Source: Rhodospirillaceae bacterium SYSU D60007
GTDB lineage: Bacteria; Pseudomonadota; Alphaproteobacteria; Reyranellales; Reyranellaceae
DNA: 64,000 nucleotides
Direction: 5' to 3'
NCBI GenBank assembly: GCA_003574685.1
Contig: QOCQ01000001.1
Location: 310,001 to 374,000, forward strand
Shown here: positions 34,589-44,411 of the stretch, one piece after another
How the letters are laid out: every line of letters starts with the position of its first letter
How positions within the stretch are numbered: the stretch's first letter is position 1
Notes under the pieces: generated by a model
What the model saw: the letters and a program-made list of their open reading frames with translations, nothing else
Database searches by the model: none
What the model was told of the DNA's origin: nothing
Translations under genes and position numbers: made by a program

Positions 34589-35056
34589 TCAGCCTTCGCT
34601 GTCTTCTCCCGCGCCATTGTCGGGCCCTGCGGCGGCCTTGCGGCGCCGGCCGGTCCGCGCTGACGGATTCCCTTCGGCGGGGCCTTCGGGGAAGGTCCAA
34701 AGCCGCTCGAGCTGATAGAGCTCGCGCACCTCCGGGCGGAACACGTGCACGATCACGTCACCGGCATCCACCAGCACCCAGTCGCCCAGCACCTTGCCCT
34801 CGACGCGCACGCCCTTGTAGCCGCCATCCTTCAGCCGCTCCGCCAGGTGGTCGGCGATCGCCGATACCTGCCGCGACGAGCGGCCGCTGCACACGACCAT
34901 GACGTCGGCGACGGTGCTCTTGCCGGAGATGTCGAGGATGGCAACGTCCTCCGCCTTGTCCTCGGTCAGCGAGGACAGAATCAGATCGCGAAGGGCGTCG
35001 GAGGGCAGGGAACGACGTTTCGTGCGGGCGGGAATGGCGGATCTCCTCGGGTTCAC
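34589..35056 (-). CDS. rsfS: Ribosome silencing factor RsfS
   Basis: The 155-residue product contains the RsfS/Iojap domain at residues 20-120: LILSSLTEDKAEDVAILDISGKST, VVCSGRSSRQVSAIADHL and GDWVLVDAGDVIVHVFRPEVRELYQLERLW. RsfS binds L14 and blocks subunit joining when nutrients run short. A basic, alanine-rich tail of about 35 residues follows the domain. Its ATG overlaps the nadD stop by four bases (ATGA), so the two are translationally coupled. Confidence 0.95.
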   Translation of the reverse strand: MNPRRSAIPARTKRRSLPSDALRDLILSSLTEDKAEDVAILDISGKSTVADVMVVCSGRSSRQVSAIADHLAERLKDGGYKGVRVEGKVLGDWVLVDAGDVIVHVFRPEVRELYQLERLWTFPEGPAEGNPSARTGRRRKAAAGPDNGAGEDSEG

Positions 35057-35694
35057 TTTTTCGGACGGCGGGCACGCAACGCCGTCGCCGACAGCGGGCT
35101 CAGGCGGGCGTGAATGAAGCTCCAGGCCGGCGGCGCCATGGCGATCAGCCGTCGAACGGCGCGTTCGTCCAGCCGTTGCCTACGATAGCGATGCGCCACC
35201 GCGCCGGCCAGCGCGCGCGTGCCGTTACCTGGACGGTCAAGCACCGCGAAGGGCACCAGCCGGCAAAGGTCCGGCCAGCGCTTCCAGCGCGCCATCTGCG
35301 CCAGATTGTCGGCGCCCATCAGCCACACGAAGCGGGTAGCGGGGAACAACCGGCGCAACGCGGCAACCGTATCGACGGTATAGCGCGTCCCCAGCAGGCG
35401 TTCGATATCGGTGACCCGGATGCGGCGGTCGTTGGCAACAGCGCGGGCCTTCGCCATGCGCTGTTTCAGGGGTCCCATGTCGCGCGTGCCCTTCAGCGGG
35501 TTCTGCGGCGAAACCAGCCACCACACCTCGTCCAGGTCGAGCCGCCGCAGGGCGGCGAGGCTGATGTGGCGGTGGCCGGCATGGGCCGGGTTGAAGGAGC
35601 CGCCCAGCAGGCCGATCCGCCGCGGTGCTGCACCCAGGCTGGCGCGCGCGGATGCCGGCAGATAAGGCCGGATACGGTCGCAGCGCGCACTCAC
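35053..35694 (-). CDS. nadD: Nicotinate-nucleotide adenylyltransferase NadD
   Basis: The start is GTG 35694, overlapping the previous stop as GTGA; the longer frame is a shadow. The 213-residue enzyme has the nucleotidyltransferase motif GLLGGSFNPAHAGHRHIS near residue 27-44 (the (H/T)xGH motif is AGHRH), WWLVSPQNPLK near residue 63 and SATALRARR at the end, the ISxTxxR-type loop in altered form. NadD adenylates nicotinate mononucleotide in NAD synthesis. It is coupled to rsfS downstream. Confidence 0.93.
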   Translation of the reverse strand: MSARCDRIRPYLPASARASLGAAPRRIGLLGGSFNPAHAGHRHISLAALRRLDLDEVWWLVSPQNPLKGTRDMGPLKQRMAKARAVANDRRIRVTDIERLLGTRYTVDTVAALRRLFPATRFVWLMGADNLAQMARWKRWPDLCRLVPFAVLDRPGNGTRALAGAVAHRYRRQRLDERAVRRLIAMAPPAWSFIHARLSPLSATALRARRPKK

Positions 35695-36356
35695 GACCCG
35701 AGAAACCGCCCCTTGCAGGAGAGCGCCTCGAGCCGCACTTCCTCGCCCCGTTCCAGCTTGATGCCGCAGAAGCGGAAATCCGCAACCGGCCGCCCGTCCA
35801 CCAGCACGCGGTACAGGTATTCGCCCGGCGGGTCGGCATCGTTGACACACCAGGTGCCGCTGATGCCGCCATCGGTGCGCACCCGGCGCCGCCACATGGT
35901 GCCGTCGGAGGTGGCGTTGACCTTCACATCGGCGGTGACGTCGAAACGGGTCGGCCCCGGCGTTCGCTGCAGCTCGGTGACCTCCACGCTGCGGCCCGGC
36001 CCGTCCAGCACGACCACCCAAGTGTAGCAGGACCGCACCGGCCACAGCGGAAAGGCATCGCCGCGCACCGGCCCCTGAACAACGCCCCCCTTATGGTCGC
36101 GCACCGTCACATACGTATAGGTATCGGCAACCCCCTGCGCCCGCACCACAACCGGGATGAGGGCGAGCGTCACCGCAAGCAGCGCCGCTATCGACCTTCC
36201 CCCGAAGGGGGAAGGTGCCCCGAAGGGGCGGAAGGGGGATGGCGCAACACGCTCGGTGTCTCGCCTTGGGCACCGTGCTTGTTGAGGCATCCCCCTTCCG
36301 GCGCTGCGCGCCACCTTCCCCCTCCGGGGGAAGGAAATTGTTGGGTAGAGGGTCAT
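35691..36356 (-). CDS. Exported protein of unknown function with a repeat-derived N-terminus
   Basis: The core begins at the signal-peptide-like [20 protein letters not shown] and continues with a beta-rich region containing [33 protein letters not shown] and [11 protein letters not shown], matching the paralogue at 33473. No ATG precedes the signal peptide closely. The only in-frame ATG is at 36356, overlapping the proA stop as ATGA. Starting there gives 221 residues, of which about the first 53 are encoded by a palindromic repeat (36195-36334). Either the repeat has inserted into the 5' end or a weak internal start (a GTG inside the signal peptide) is used. The stop overlaps nadD. Confidence 0.65.
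   Translation of the reverse strand: MTLYPTISFPRRGKVARSAGRGMPQQARCPRRDTERVAPSPFRPFGAPSPFGGRSIAALLAVTLALIPVVVRAQGVADTYTYVTVRDHKGGVVQGPVRGDAFPLWPVRSCYTWVVVLDGPGRSVEVTELQRTPGPTRFDVTADVKVNATSDGTMWRRRVRTDGGISGTWCVNDADPPGEYLYRVLVDGRPVADFRFCGIKLERGEEVRLEALSCKGRFLGS
36195..36334. repeat. Long palindromic repeat, family A copy 2, overlapping a coding region
   Basis: Arms of the type CCTTCCCCC...GGGGGAAGG at both ends flank a middle reading through 'ttgttgaggca'. It has the same plan as 1043-1195 and 40758-40898; the middles of copies 2 and 3 are also related. It sits between proA and the nadD-side exported-protein gene and is open in the frame of the latter. Confidence 0.8.
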
Positions 36357-37642
36357 GGCCGCAGGGTTCCCTGGCCGCGGACGATGTTCTTGTAGGTGGT
36401 CAGCTCGACCAGGCCGACCGGGCCGCGCGCGTGCAGGCGGTCGGTGGAGATGCCGATTTCGGCGCCCAGCCCGAATTCGCCGCCATCGGCGAACTGCGTC
36501 GAGGCGTTGTGCATGACGATGGCGCTGTCGACCTCGTTGAGGAACCGCGCGGCCGCGGCCTCGTCGTCGGTCACGATCGCATCGGTGTGACCCGAGCCCC
36601 AGGTCGCGATGTGGCGAATGGCACCGTCCACGCCATCCACCGCCGCCACGCTGATCACCGGCGCCAGATACTCGGTGCGCCAGTCCTCGTCCGTCGCCGG
36701 CAGCACGCGCGCATCCAGCGCCCGGATGGCGGCATCGCCGCGCACCTCGCAGCCCAGTTCGATCAGCCGGTCGATCACCGGCAGGGCATGCGTTGGCAGT
36801 GCGCGGCGGTCGATCAGCAGCGTTTCGGCCGCCCCACACACGCCCACCCGGCGCATCTTGGCGTTGGCCACGACGTCGCGCGCCATGTCGAGGCGCGCCG
36901 CGCCATCGACATAGACATGGCACAGCCCCTCGAAGTGCTTCAGCACGGGCACGCGGCTTTCGGCCATCACCCGTTCGATCAGCGTGCGCCCGCCGCGCGG
37001 CACGATCAGGTTCAGGAAATCCGTCGCCCGCAGCAATTCGCCGACCGCGGCGCGATCGGTGGTGGGCACGAGCTGGATGCAGTCCTCGGGCAGGCCGGCC
37101 GCCGCCAGGCCGCGGCGCAGGCAGAGGGCGATGGCGCGCGAGGAGTGGAAGCTCTCGGAGCCACCGCGCAGGATCACCACATTGCCAGACTTCAGGCACA
37201 GCGCACCCGCATCGGCGGTGACGTTGGGCCGCGATTCGTAGATCACGCCGATCACGCCGATGGGCACGCGTACCCGCGAGATGCGAAGCCCACTGGGCCG
37301 CTCCCACGCCTCGATCACCTGGCCCACCGGGTCGGGCAGGGTGACGATGTCGTCCAGCCCCGCCGCCATGCCCTCGACGCGGGCCTCGTTCAGCAGCAGA
37401 CGGTCCAGCAAGGCCGCGTTCAGCCCGCCGGCACGCGCGCCCTCCATGTCGCGCGCATTGGCGGCGATGATGCTGGCGCGCTCGGCACGGATCAGCCGGG
37501 CCGCCTCGCGCAGCGCGGTATTCTTGGCCTCGGTCGTGGCGGTGCGCAGGGCCACCGCCGCCGTCCGGGCGCGCTCGCCCAGCGCACGCACGATCGCCGC
37601 GGCGTCGGCCCCGGTCTCCTCGGGCCTGGTCTGCACGTTCAT
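36353..37642 (-). CDS. proA: Glutamate-5-semialdehyde dehydrogenase ProA
   Basis: The 429-residue product ([17 protein letters not shown]) has the gamma-glutamyl phosphate reductase layout: [20 protein letters not shown] near residue 120, [11 protein letters not shown] near residue 150 and the catalytic cysteine in [13 protein letters not shown] near residue 267. The C-terminus keeps [22 protein letters not shown]. It reduces glutamyl-5-phosphate to the semialdehyde with NADPH, the second step of proline synthesis. It follows proB by 36 bp, and its TGA overlaps the start of the next frame. Confidence 0.96.
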   Translation of the reverse strand: MNVQTRPEETGADAAAIVRALGERARTAAVALRTATTEAKNTALREAARLIRAERASIIAANARDMEGARAGGLNAALLDRLLLNEARVEGMAAGLDDIVTLPDPVGQVIEAWERPSGLRISRVRVPIGVIGVIYESRPNVTADAGALCLKSGNVVILRGGSESFHSSRAIALCLRRGLAAAGLPEDCIQLVPTTDRAAVGELLRATDFLNLIVPRGGRTLIERVMAESRVPVLKHFEGLCHVYVDGAARLDMARDVVANAKMRRVGVCGAAETLLIDRRALPTHALPVIDRLIELGCEVRGDAAIRALDARVLPATDEDWRTEYLAPVISVAAVDGVDGAIRHIATWGSGHTDAIVTDDEAAAARFLNEVDSAIVMHNASTQFADGGEFGLGAEIGISTDRLHARGPVGLVELTTYKNIVRGQGTLRP

Positions 37643-37678
37643 GGCCTGCCCTCTTCAGTCCCAGACTATACGCCTGCC

Positions 37679-38809
37679 TCACGCCATCGCCAGATCGTCG
37701 CGGTGGATCAGCTCCTCGCGGCCGCGCCAGCCCAGCACGGCCTCGATGTCGGTGCTCTTGCGGCCGGCGATGCGCCGCGCATCCTCGGCGCCGTAGGACA
37801 CCAGCCCGCGCGCCAGCGTGCGGCCCTTGCGGTCGCGCACCAGCACGGCAGCACCCGCCTCGAAGGTGCCCTCGACCGCCACCACCCCGGCCGGCAGCAG
37901 GCTCTTGCCGGCGATCAATGCCCGGGCCGCGCCATCATCCACCACCAACGCGCCGCCCGGCTTGAGCGTGCCGCCGATCCAGCGCTTGCGCGCCGCATCC
38001 GGCTTCGCGGCCGGCAGGAACCAGGTGCAGCGCGCCTGGCCGTCAAGCAGCGCGGCCAGCGGATTGAGCCGCGCGCCATCGACGATCGCCATGCGGCAGC
38101 CGGCGGCCATGGCGATGCGGGCCGCGATCAGCTTGGTCACCATGCCGCCGTTGCTCAGCTCGCTAAGCGCGCTGCCGGCCATGGCCTCGATCTCCGGCGT
38201 GATGCGGCGCACCTCGGGGATGAACATCGCGCCGGGATCGCGCCGCGGATCGGCGCTGTAGAGCCCGTCGATGTCGGAGAACAGCACCAGCGTATCGGCG
38301 CTCACCATCTCGGCCACGCGCGCCGCCAGCCGGTCGTTGTCGCCGAAGCGGATCTCGGCGGTGGCCACGGTGTCGTTCTCGTTGATCACGGGCACCGCGC
38401 CCTCGGCCAGCAGCGTGGTCATGGTCTGCCGCGCATTGAGGTAGCGCTCGCGCTGGTCGCTGTCCTCGAGGGTCAGCAGGAGCTGGGCCACCACAATGCC
38501 GTGGCGCGCCAGCGTCTCCTGCCATGCATGCGCCAGCCCGATCTGACCGATGGCGGCAGCGGCCTGCTGCTGCTCCAGCCGCAGCGGTCCGCGTGCCAGC
38601 CCCAGCCGCGCCCGCCCCAGGCGGATGGCGCCCGAGGACACCACCACCACCTGCGCGCCGCCCTTGCGCAGACGCGCGATATCGTCGGCCAGCGCATCGA
38701 GCCATTGCTGGCGCGGCGCACCGCTCTGCTCATCGACGATCAGGGCCGAGCCGATCTTCAGCACCACGCGCTTCGCCCCCGCCAGCCGCCTGTCGCCGCG
38801 GGCGGTCAT
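37679..38809 (-). CDS. proB: Glutamate 5-kinase ProB
   Basis: The 376-residue protein has an amino-acid kinase domain (residues 10-260: [39 protein letters not shown] and [14 protein letters not shown]) and a C-terminal PUA domain (about 280-370). It phosphorylates glutamate for proline synthesis and is normally feedback-inhibited by proline. It precedes proA by 36 bp. A palindromic repeat separates it from obgE upstream. Confidence 0.96.
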   Translation of the reverse strand: MTARGDRRLAGAKRVVLKIGSALIVDEQSGAPRQQWLDALADDIARLRKGGAQVVVVSSGAIRLGRARLGLARGPLRLEQQQAAAAIGQIGLAHAWQETLARHGIVVAQLLLTLEDSDQRERYLNARQTMTTLLAEGAVPVINENDTVATAEIRFGDNDRLAARVAEMVSADTLVLFSDIDGLYSADPRRDPGAMFIPEVRRITPEIEAMAGSALSELSNGGMVTKLIAARIAMAAGCRMAIVDGARLNPLAALLDGQARCTWFLPAAKPDAARKRWIGGTLKPGGALVVDDGAARALIAGKSLLPAGVVAVEGTFEAGAAVLVRDRKGRTLARGLVSYGAEDARRIAGRKSTDIEAVLGWRGREELIHRDDLAMA

Positions 38810-38826
38810 GACACGCTCCCATTTTT

Positions 38827-38952
38827 CGTCGTCCTGAGCGAAGCGAAGGACCCTGCGGTGATTCCGCCCAGGAATAACGGCACCGGTGATTCACTGGCCC
38901 TGTCTCGACCGATCGCGGCACCGCAAGGTCCTTCGCTGCGCTCAGGACGACG
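38827..38952. repeat. Palindromic repeat, family C
   Basis: The left arm CGTCGTCCTGAGCGAAGCGA and on to AGGACC is mirrored on the right as GGTCCTTCG...CTCAGGACGACG, about 60 bp apart. It fills the obgE-proB gap. This 'GTCCTGAGCGAAGCGAAGGA' type is a widespread proteobacterial intergenic repeat. Only one copy was seen in the window. Confidence 0.75.
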
Positions 38953-38960
38953 GCAAATCG

Positions 38961-40326
<1,366 letters not shown>

Positions 40327-40348
40327 TGCCCTTACTCCGAAATCCGCT

Positions 40349-40660
40349 TCAGGCGACGATGCTCTCGATCTTCACCTTCGTCATCAGCTGACGATGGCCG
40401 TTCTTGCGCCGCGAGTTCTGGCGGCGGCGCTTCTTGAACACCAGGATGGTGTCGCCCTTGACCTGCTCGACGATCGAGGCCGTGACCTTGGCGCCGGCCA
40501 CCACGGGCGCACCCAGCTTCAGGCCGCCCTCGCCGCCCACGGCCAGCACCTCGCCGAACTCGACGGCGGCGCCCTTGTCGCCGGCCAGCCGGTCCACCGT
40601 CACCACCTCGTCGGCAGCCACCCGGTACTGCTTGCCGCCCGTGCGAATCACCGCATACAT
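40349..40660 (-). CDS. rplU: 50S ribosomal protein L21
   Basis: The family start is [14 protein letters not shown], at ATG 40660; ATGs at 40663 and 40669 immediately precede it. The 103-residue product holds the L21 barrel with VASIVE-like strand ([23 protein letters not shown]) and the C-terminal [15 protein letters not shown]. It is the first gene of the rplU-rpmA unit. The promoter must lie in or beyond a palindromic repeat upstream. Confidence 0.96.
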   Translation of the reverse strand: MYAVIRTGGKQYRVAADEVVTVDRLAGDKGAAVEFGEVLAVGGEGGLKLGAPVVAGAKVTASIVEQVKGDTILVFKKRRRQNSRRKNGHRQLMTKVKIESIVA

Positions 40661-40757
40661 CATCGCCATCCCGAAACCGAAACAGCGGGCCTGTGGCCCG
40701 CCGTGCTCAAGGCGGCGCAATATACGCACCGATCCGCCGGAGTCAACGAAACCAAAT

Positions 40758-40898
40758 CCCCTTCCCCCCGGAGGGGGAAGGTACCCGAAGGGCGGAAGGG
40801 GGATGCCTCAACAAGCGCGGCGTATCCCTTTTTAGCGCCGTGCCTGCCCGCAGCCTCCCTTTCCGGCGCTGCGCCACCTTCCCCCCTCCGGGGGAAGG
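40758..40898. repeat. Long palindromic repeat, family A copy 3
   Basis: CCTTCCCCCCGGAGGGGGAAGG on the left and CCTTCCCCCCTCCGGGGGAAGG on the right flank a middle containing 'gcctcaacaagcgcggcgta'. It lies between rplU and the tRNA-Ser promoter. Confidence 0.8.
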
Positions 40899-40974
40899 TG
40901 ATTTCGCATGGCCACACAATGGCTTGGCCGGCACTATCAGCCGGCGGCCACGCGCACGGCCTCTGCCTCAAAGC

Positions 40975-41003
40975 TTGCCGCCCCGCAACGCCGCCTATAT
41001 AAC
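40975..41003 (+). promoter_or_regulatory. Promoter of the tRNA-Ser gene
   Basis: TTGCCG (40975-40980), a 17-base spacer and TATAAC (40998-41003) make a near-consensus sigma-70 promoter. The start point would be near 41010, about 23 bases before the mature tRNA. Confidence 0.65.
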
Positions 41004-41032
41004 CCGCGCGCCCGGTGCCCCGCCGGGACCGC

Positions 41033-41122
<90 letters not shown>

Positions 41123-41435
41123 CTAGGCTCTTCTCGCTACTCTCTCGCTTTTGAGACAGCCGGGAAAACAGCCACACTCGCGGGCCGTTTCTCATGAGTT
41201 GTTGACCGCCTAGCCGCCGACGACCGGGTTTCCCGGCGGAACGGCCTTCTCAGGGGCCACCGTTCTCCGCGGCTGTTGACCGCGTGGCCTCGGTATCCGC
41301 TTGGCGAATGCTTATTGAATTCAGAAGGTTATCAGTCGCGTGTTGCTGGTTTGCTAGCGGTCACCTGCCCTCTCCCATAGCTCCGGTTCCGGCGCTTGGT
41401 GGGGCCTGTAAGCAAACAGACACTTTTCGTCGCGC
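41123..41435. other. Region downstream of tRNA-Ser without a recognised gene
   Basis: No gene was recognised. I looked for a second copy of the tRNA 3' end, as left by tyrosine-recombinase integration, and did not find one here or in the rest of the window. Base composition begins to drop compared with the region to the left. Confidence 0.5.
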
Positions 41436-41609
41436 ATGGGTAAGACGCACCCGAATTGGCCCGTGTGGCGGGCGGCCCTCAAATCCGATCAGTCGCCAGC
41501 GGATCTGTATGATCTTGTTAAGGGGATCGGCGTGGCCGTAGGCGACGAGTTCGTCACATGTCGCGACTACAAGATGGCGCGAAGCTCCAGGGAGTGCCAT
41601 ATGGAATGA
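41436..41609 (+). CDS. Possible small hypothetical protein
   Basis: An open frame from ATG 41436 encodes 57 residues beginning MGKTHPNWPVWRAALKSDQS, with a soluble mixed composition (VKGIGVAVGDEFVTCRDYKM) unlike the arginine-rich shadow frames around it. There is no clear ribosome binding site, and it could be a fragment of a larger gene. No family is recognised. Confidence 0.28.
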   Translation: MGKTHPNWPVWRAALKSDQSPADLYDLVKGIGVAVGDEFVTCRDYKMARSSRECHME

Positions 41610-41667
41610 TTTTTCCGGATCGGTTCGGCCAGAACGAAAGAAAGTCTCCGAGCGGCACCGCTCTTGC

Positions 41668-42081
41668 CTAGAAGGGGCAGCGGCCGTTTATGTGCCAGTT
41701 CTCGCAACGCCGGCAAAAAATCCCGCGGCCGGGCGTGCCGTAACGGGTCGTCCACTTATTCCAATAGAGGCGCACTTGCGCATCGCTCGTTACCGGCTTG
41801 CCTGCTGCATCGAATGATGCAGGGGCGACCAGGTGCACGACTTTCTGCTGAGAGGGTGGTGCGTCGAAATTCTCCTCGTTGACGTGCACGCCTTTCTTGG
41901 GATCGAAATCAAGACGCCAGCGCTTTCGGGAGGTCACCTGATACCCAACGACCCGCCCCGGGTTAATATGCGCCATCCCTCCCCAAAATGGTTCTACGTC
42001 TCGCCCACCAAGATTGGTTCGAGCATGGTGGATAGCATCCTCAATTGACAGGTGTTCCTGTCCGCACCCTGTCTCTGCCAT
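41668..42081 (-). CDS. Hypothetical protein with a WRLDFDPxKGxHxN motif
   Basis: I choose ATG 42081 (MAETGCGQEH), giving 137 residues. The central segment GYQVTSRKRWRLDFDPKKGVHVNEENF (near residues 47-73) resembles a motif seen at the C-termini of secreted bacterial toxin-like proteins of the 'RxDxDPxKGxHxN' type, and the end CRRCENWHINGRCPF is cysteine-rich. It has no signal peptide and no immunity-like partner directly next to it. The function is open. Confidence 0.5.
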   Translation of the reverse strand: MAETGCGQEHLSIEDAIHHARTNLGGRDVEPFWGGMAHINPGRVVGYQVTSRKRWRLDFDPKKGVHVNEENFDAPPSQQKVVHLVAPASFDAAGKPVTSDAQVRLYWNKWTTRYGTPGRGIFCRRCENWHINGRCPF

Positions 42082-42427
42082 CGGCCGCACTCCGAGCCGC
42101 GAGACCTAAACGATACTACAGAACCGTACCAGGCGAAATCGCTCCATAGTTGCAGGTGGCCGTCCAGACCTTAGACGCAGTGCCGCGAGGACGACCACTG
42201 GTTGTAAACCCAATACTGCTAAGAGTGTTTCTGATACAAAGTCTCACAAGCTACCTTGCTTGAATGCCGAACCTGCGCACGGCGAGTGCAGTCGATTACC
42301 CGAAGCTGTCCATTGACATATGCGCTCCTCAAGGATGACCATTATGCCGGCAAGCGGCGACATCCCTGGGGTCGTGGACGATCCGATTTCGCAAGAGCGC
42401 TCATGCGACAAGTAAGGGAGTCCAGCC
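42082..42427. other. Intergenic region without a recognised gene
   Basis: About 350 AT-richer bases hold no convincing coding frame; the longest peptides are under 65 residues and shadow-like. A TTGACA at about 42315 could belong to the promoter of the following plus-strand gene, but no matching -10 was found at the right distance. Confidence 0.4.
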
Positions 42428-43351
42428 ATGGCAAGTGACGCTGATATCGCTGATCGCTTCCGAACTATCGATAATTGGTGTACTCACAACTCGTACCCCT
42501 GTGGCTGGCCAAATTTTCATCAAGCCACGTACACCAATCCTACACGCACGGCATACGGTCATTTCCTGTTCAAGCCAAGCGTGGTTCATTGGCAAGACGT
42601 CCCAGCGGCAGAGTATGCGGCCAATAGCCTCCGAACAAGGTTCACCGGTGCGCACGACTATGCTTTGCGGCAGGGATATCAGCATGGTTTCCCGAACTTT
42701 CAGGAGCAGGATTACGGGCAGGGAGTTGTTTTTGGAACGTACCTAGTGCCCCCAAACACCGCTCACTTCGCTGATGTTCCCGTCAATGAGCTGGGAATGG
42801 GCGCTGGCGATCCAAGCGGGCACCCAATGGACGATTGGTTTAGGGGGGCGTCCGACTTTGCTGCTCGCAACGGCTATGTAGGTGGAATGCCTAACGGCCA
42901 TTACGCCAAATATGACCAAAGATGGGTTTGCGGTGTCTTCTTGTTTTCAGCCAACAGTGTAGACAAGATTGAAATACGGGGTCAGGAGTTAGGCCTTTGG
43001 GAACAGCCAACGCAGGGTATGGTAATGGTAGGCTTCCACCGACCTGACCCGGCGGCCGGTACCTACACCTCAATGACGGCTCTTCCCGTCGGGCTGGCTC
43101 CCACATTCGCGGTTATCGATCGGATCAGAAATGTGGCTCGTGACAACCAAGAAAACATCGCTATTCCGGTCGACCTCTCGTATGTCGATACAAATCAGCG
43201 CCCTGCGGGTCCGATCCATATAGCACCGGGAGCTACCGCGACTGGGGATTTTGTCGGGCTTTCGCTTGCTGGTCATTGGACCGCTAAAGCAACCGGCAGC
43301 AACGTCTTTTTGCCAAATCATTTTGTTCTGGAAGTTTACTGGACCGCCTAG
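42428..43351 (+). CDS. Three-repeat protein of unknown function with a C-terminal beta domain
   Basis: The 307-residue protein follows AAGGGAG. Residues 1-190 are three tandem copies of a 55-60 residue unit: an (R/D)xF helix start, then a YxxG(W/F/M)PN turn, an aromatic loop and a GxFL or GTYL strand ending V-x-x-x-D(V)P (compare YPCGWPNFHQATY, YQHGFPNFQEQDY and YVGGMPNGHYAKY). Residues 200-307 are a glycine/threonine-rich beta region. There is no signal peptide. The repeats suggest a ligand-binding array. The gene is less GC-rich than its surroundings, consistent with transfer. Confidence 0.7.
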   Translation: MASDADIADRFRTIDNWCTHNSYPCGWPNFHQATYTNPTRTAYGHFLFKPSVVHWQDVPAAEYAANSLRTRFTGAHDYALRQGYQHGFPNFQEQDYGQGVVFGTYLVPPNTAHFADVPVNELGMGAGDPSGHPMDDWFRGASDFAARNGYVGGMPNGHYAKYDQRWVCGVFLFSANSVDKIEIRGQELGLWEQPTQGMVMVGFHRPDPAAGTYTSMTALPVGLAPTFAVIDRIRNVARDNQENIAIPVDLSYVDTNQRPAGPIHIAPGATATGDFVGLSLAGHWTAKATGSNVFLPNHFVLEVYWTA

Positions 43352-43697
43352 GCATTACTCGTCCTACTGCCACCGTTGGAGGAGCTGGGCGCGAGTGGCT
43401 AGGCGCGAACGTCAAGCGCCACTTCAATTTCCGTCAGTGAGATACGATCGTCCTCTTTGACCCCGCGGGTGTCGAGGACATCCCGCACAGCATTCGTGAC
43501 CCCCATGAGCCTGACGGTGGTAGCCGCCACGGCGCGGTGAGGTCTGGCACGACTGCCTCCTGTGACCAAGGACTAGGCGCGAACGGCCATTGGGTCCTTG
43601 AATGCTATCGCTGCCCACGGCGCTGCGTCGGATAGCAATGCCCCAGGAGGACGAGCACAGGAGCGGCGTCCCAGCACAGAGAGGAACCTGATCGTCT
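43352..43697. other. Intergenic region without a recognised gene
   Basis: These 346 bases separate the convergent repeat-protein and nepR genes. Both strands give only short frames of at most 70 residues without recognisable features. I see no hairpin followed by a T run for either gene. Confidence 0.45.
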
Positions 43698-43934
43698 CTA
43701 GTCGGCTTCTGTCGGAGGACCGCGCGGCTTGTCGGGCTCGCGAGATGAACTAGTTACGCTACTGTCAGCCGAATTATCCGGAGTGCTTAAGAGATTGCGT
43801 AGGTCGTCCGGCAACGGCTCGCCAGCAACGCTCGCGTACATGCGCCGGAGTTGACTGCCGAGCCAATCGCCGAAAGCTGTTTCTTCTCTTTCCGGCCCCG
43901 TCAACAAGGGGCGTCGGGTCTCACGCGTACTCAT
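43698..43934 (-). CDS. nepR: NepR family anti-sigma factor
   Basis: I choose ATG 43934 (MSTRETRRPLL), with AGGAAA nine bases upstream, giving 78 residues. The core QLRRMYASVAGEPLPDDLRNLL (residues about 25-46) is the NepR helix pair with the conserved EPxPD turn that binds the ECF sigma factor EcfG and, in stress, PhyR. The serine-rich acidic tail is variable in the family. The usual partners phyR and ecfG are not adjacent; a single-domain receiver gene is directly upstream, and an ECF sigma gene lies 22 kb away. Confidence 0.8.
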   Translation of the reverse strand: MSTRETRRPLLTGPEREETAFGDWLGSQLRRMYASVAGEPLPDDLRNLLSTPDNSADSSVTSSSREPDKPRGPPTEAD

Positions 43935-43994
43935 GTTTTTGTTTCCTGCGCGCGCAACGATCACATCTCGGTGCAGTTGCAGCAGAGACCAGCC

Positions 43995-44411
43995 TTATGC
44001 CTTGTCGTTCATTGCTCCGCCCAGCAAGCCACGGATCCTTCGCTCCACGGCGTCCAGTTTATATGGCTTCTGCATTAAGGTGTGGCATTCATCGCTGAGC
44101 GCCTGGGCGTGAAGCAACATCTGGGGCAATCCCGATGTGAGGAGGACGGGCACCTCGGGGCGATGGGAATGAACCCATTCGGCCAAGCCGAAGCCGTTCA
44201 TGGTGCCGGGCATGTCCACGTCGGAAAAGAGGAGGTCAACGGGCGCATCGGCTTCCAGAAGCGACAGGGCTTCCGCTGCATTAGCCGATTGAACTACGGC
44301 GAAGCCGGAAAGCTCCAGGAACTCTGCCAGCGTGACCCGAATCAGCGGTTCGTTCTCGACGACCAGCAGAATCGGAGCCTTTGTCGCGGGCCCGGGCTCT
44401 GACGCTTGCAT
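43995..44411 (-). CDS. Single-domain response regulator
   Basis: The 138-residue receiver has ILLVVENEPLIR near residue 14-25 (acidic pair E-N-E), phospho-acceptor aspartate in LLFSDVDMPG near residue 63, serine in VLLTSGLP near residue 92 and lysine in LMQKPYKLD near residue 113. This FixJ-N or hybrid-kinase-type receiver is common in alphaproteobacteria. It lies 60 bp upstream of nepR on the same strand, suggesting a link to general stress signalling. Confidence 0.85.
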   Translation of the reverse strand: MQASEPGPATKAPILLVVENEPLIRVTLAEFLELSGFAVVQSANAAEALSLLEADAPVDLLFSDVDMPGTMNGFGLAEWVHSHRPEVPVLLTSGLPQMLLHAQALSDECHTLMQKPYKLDAVERRIRGLLGGAMNDKA

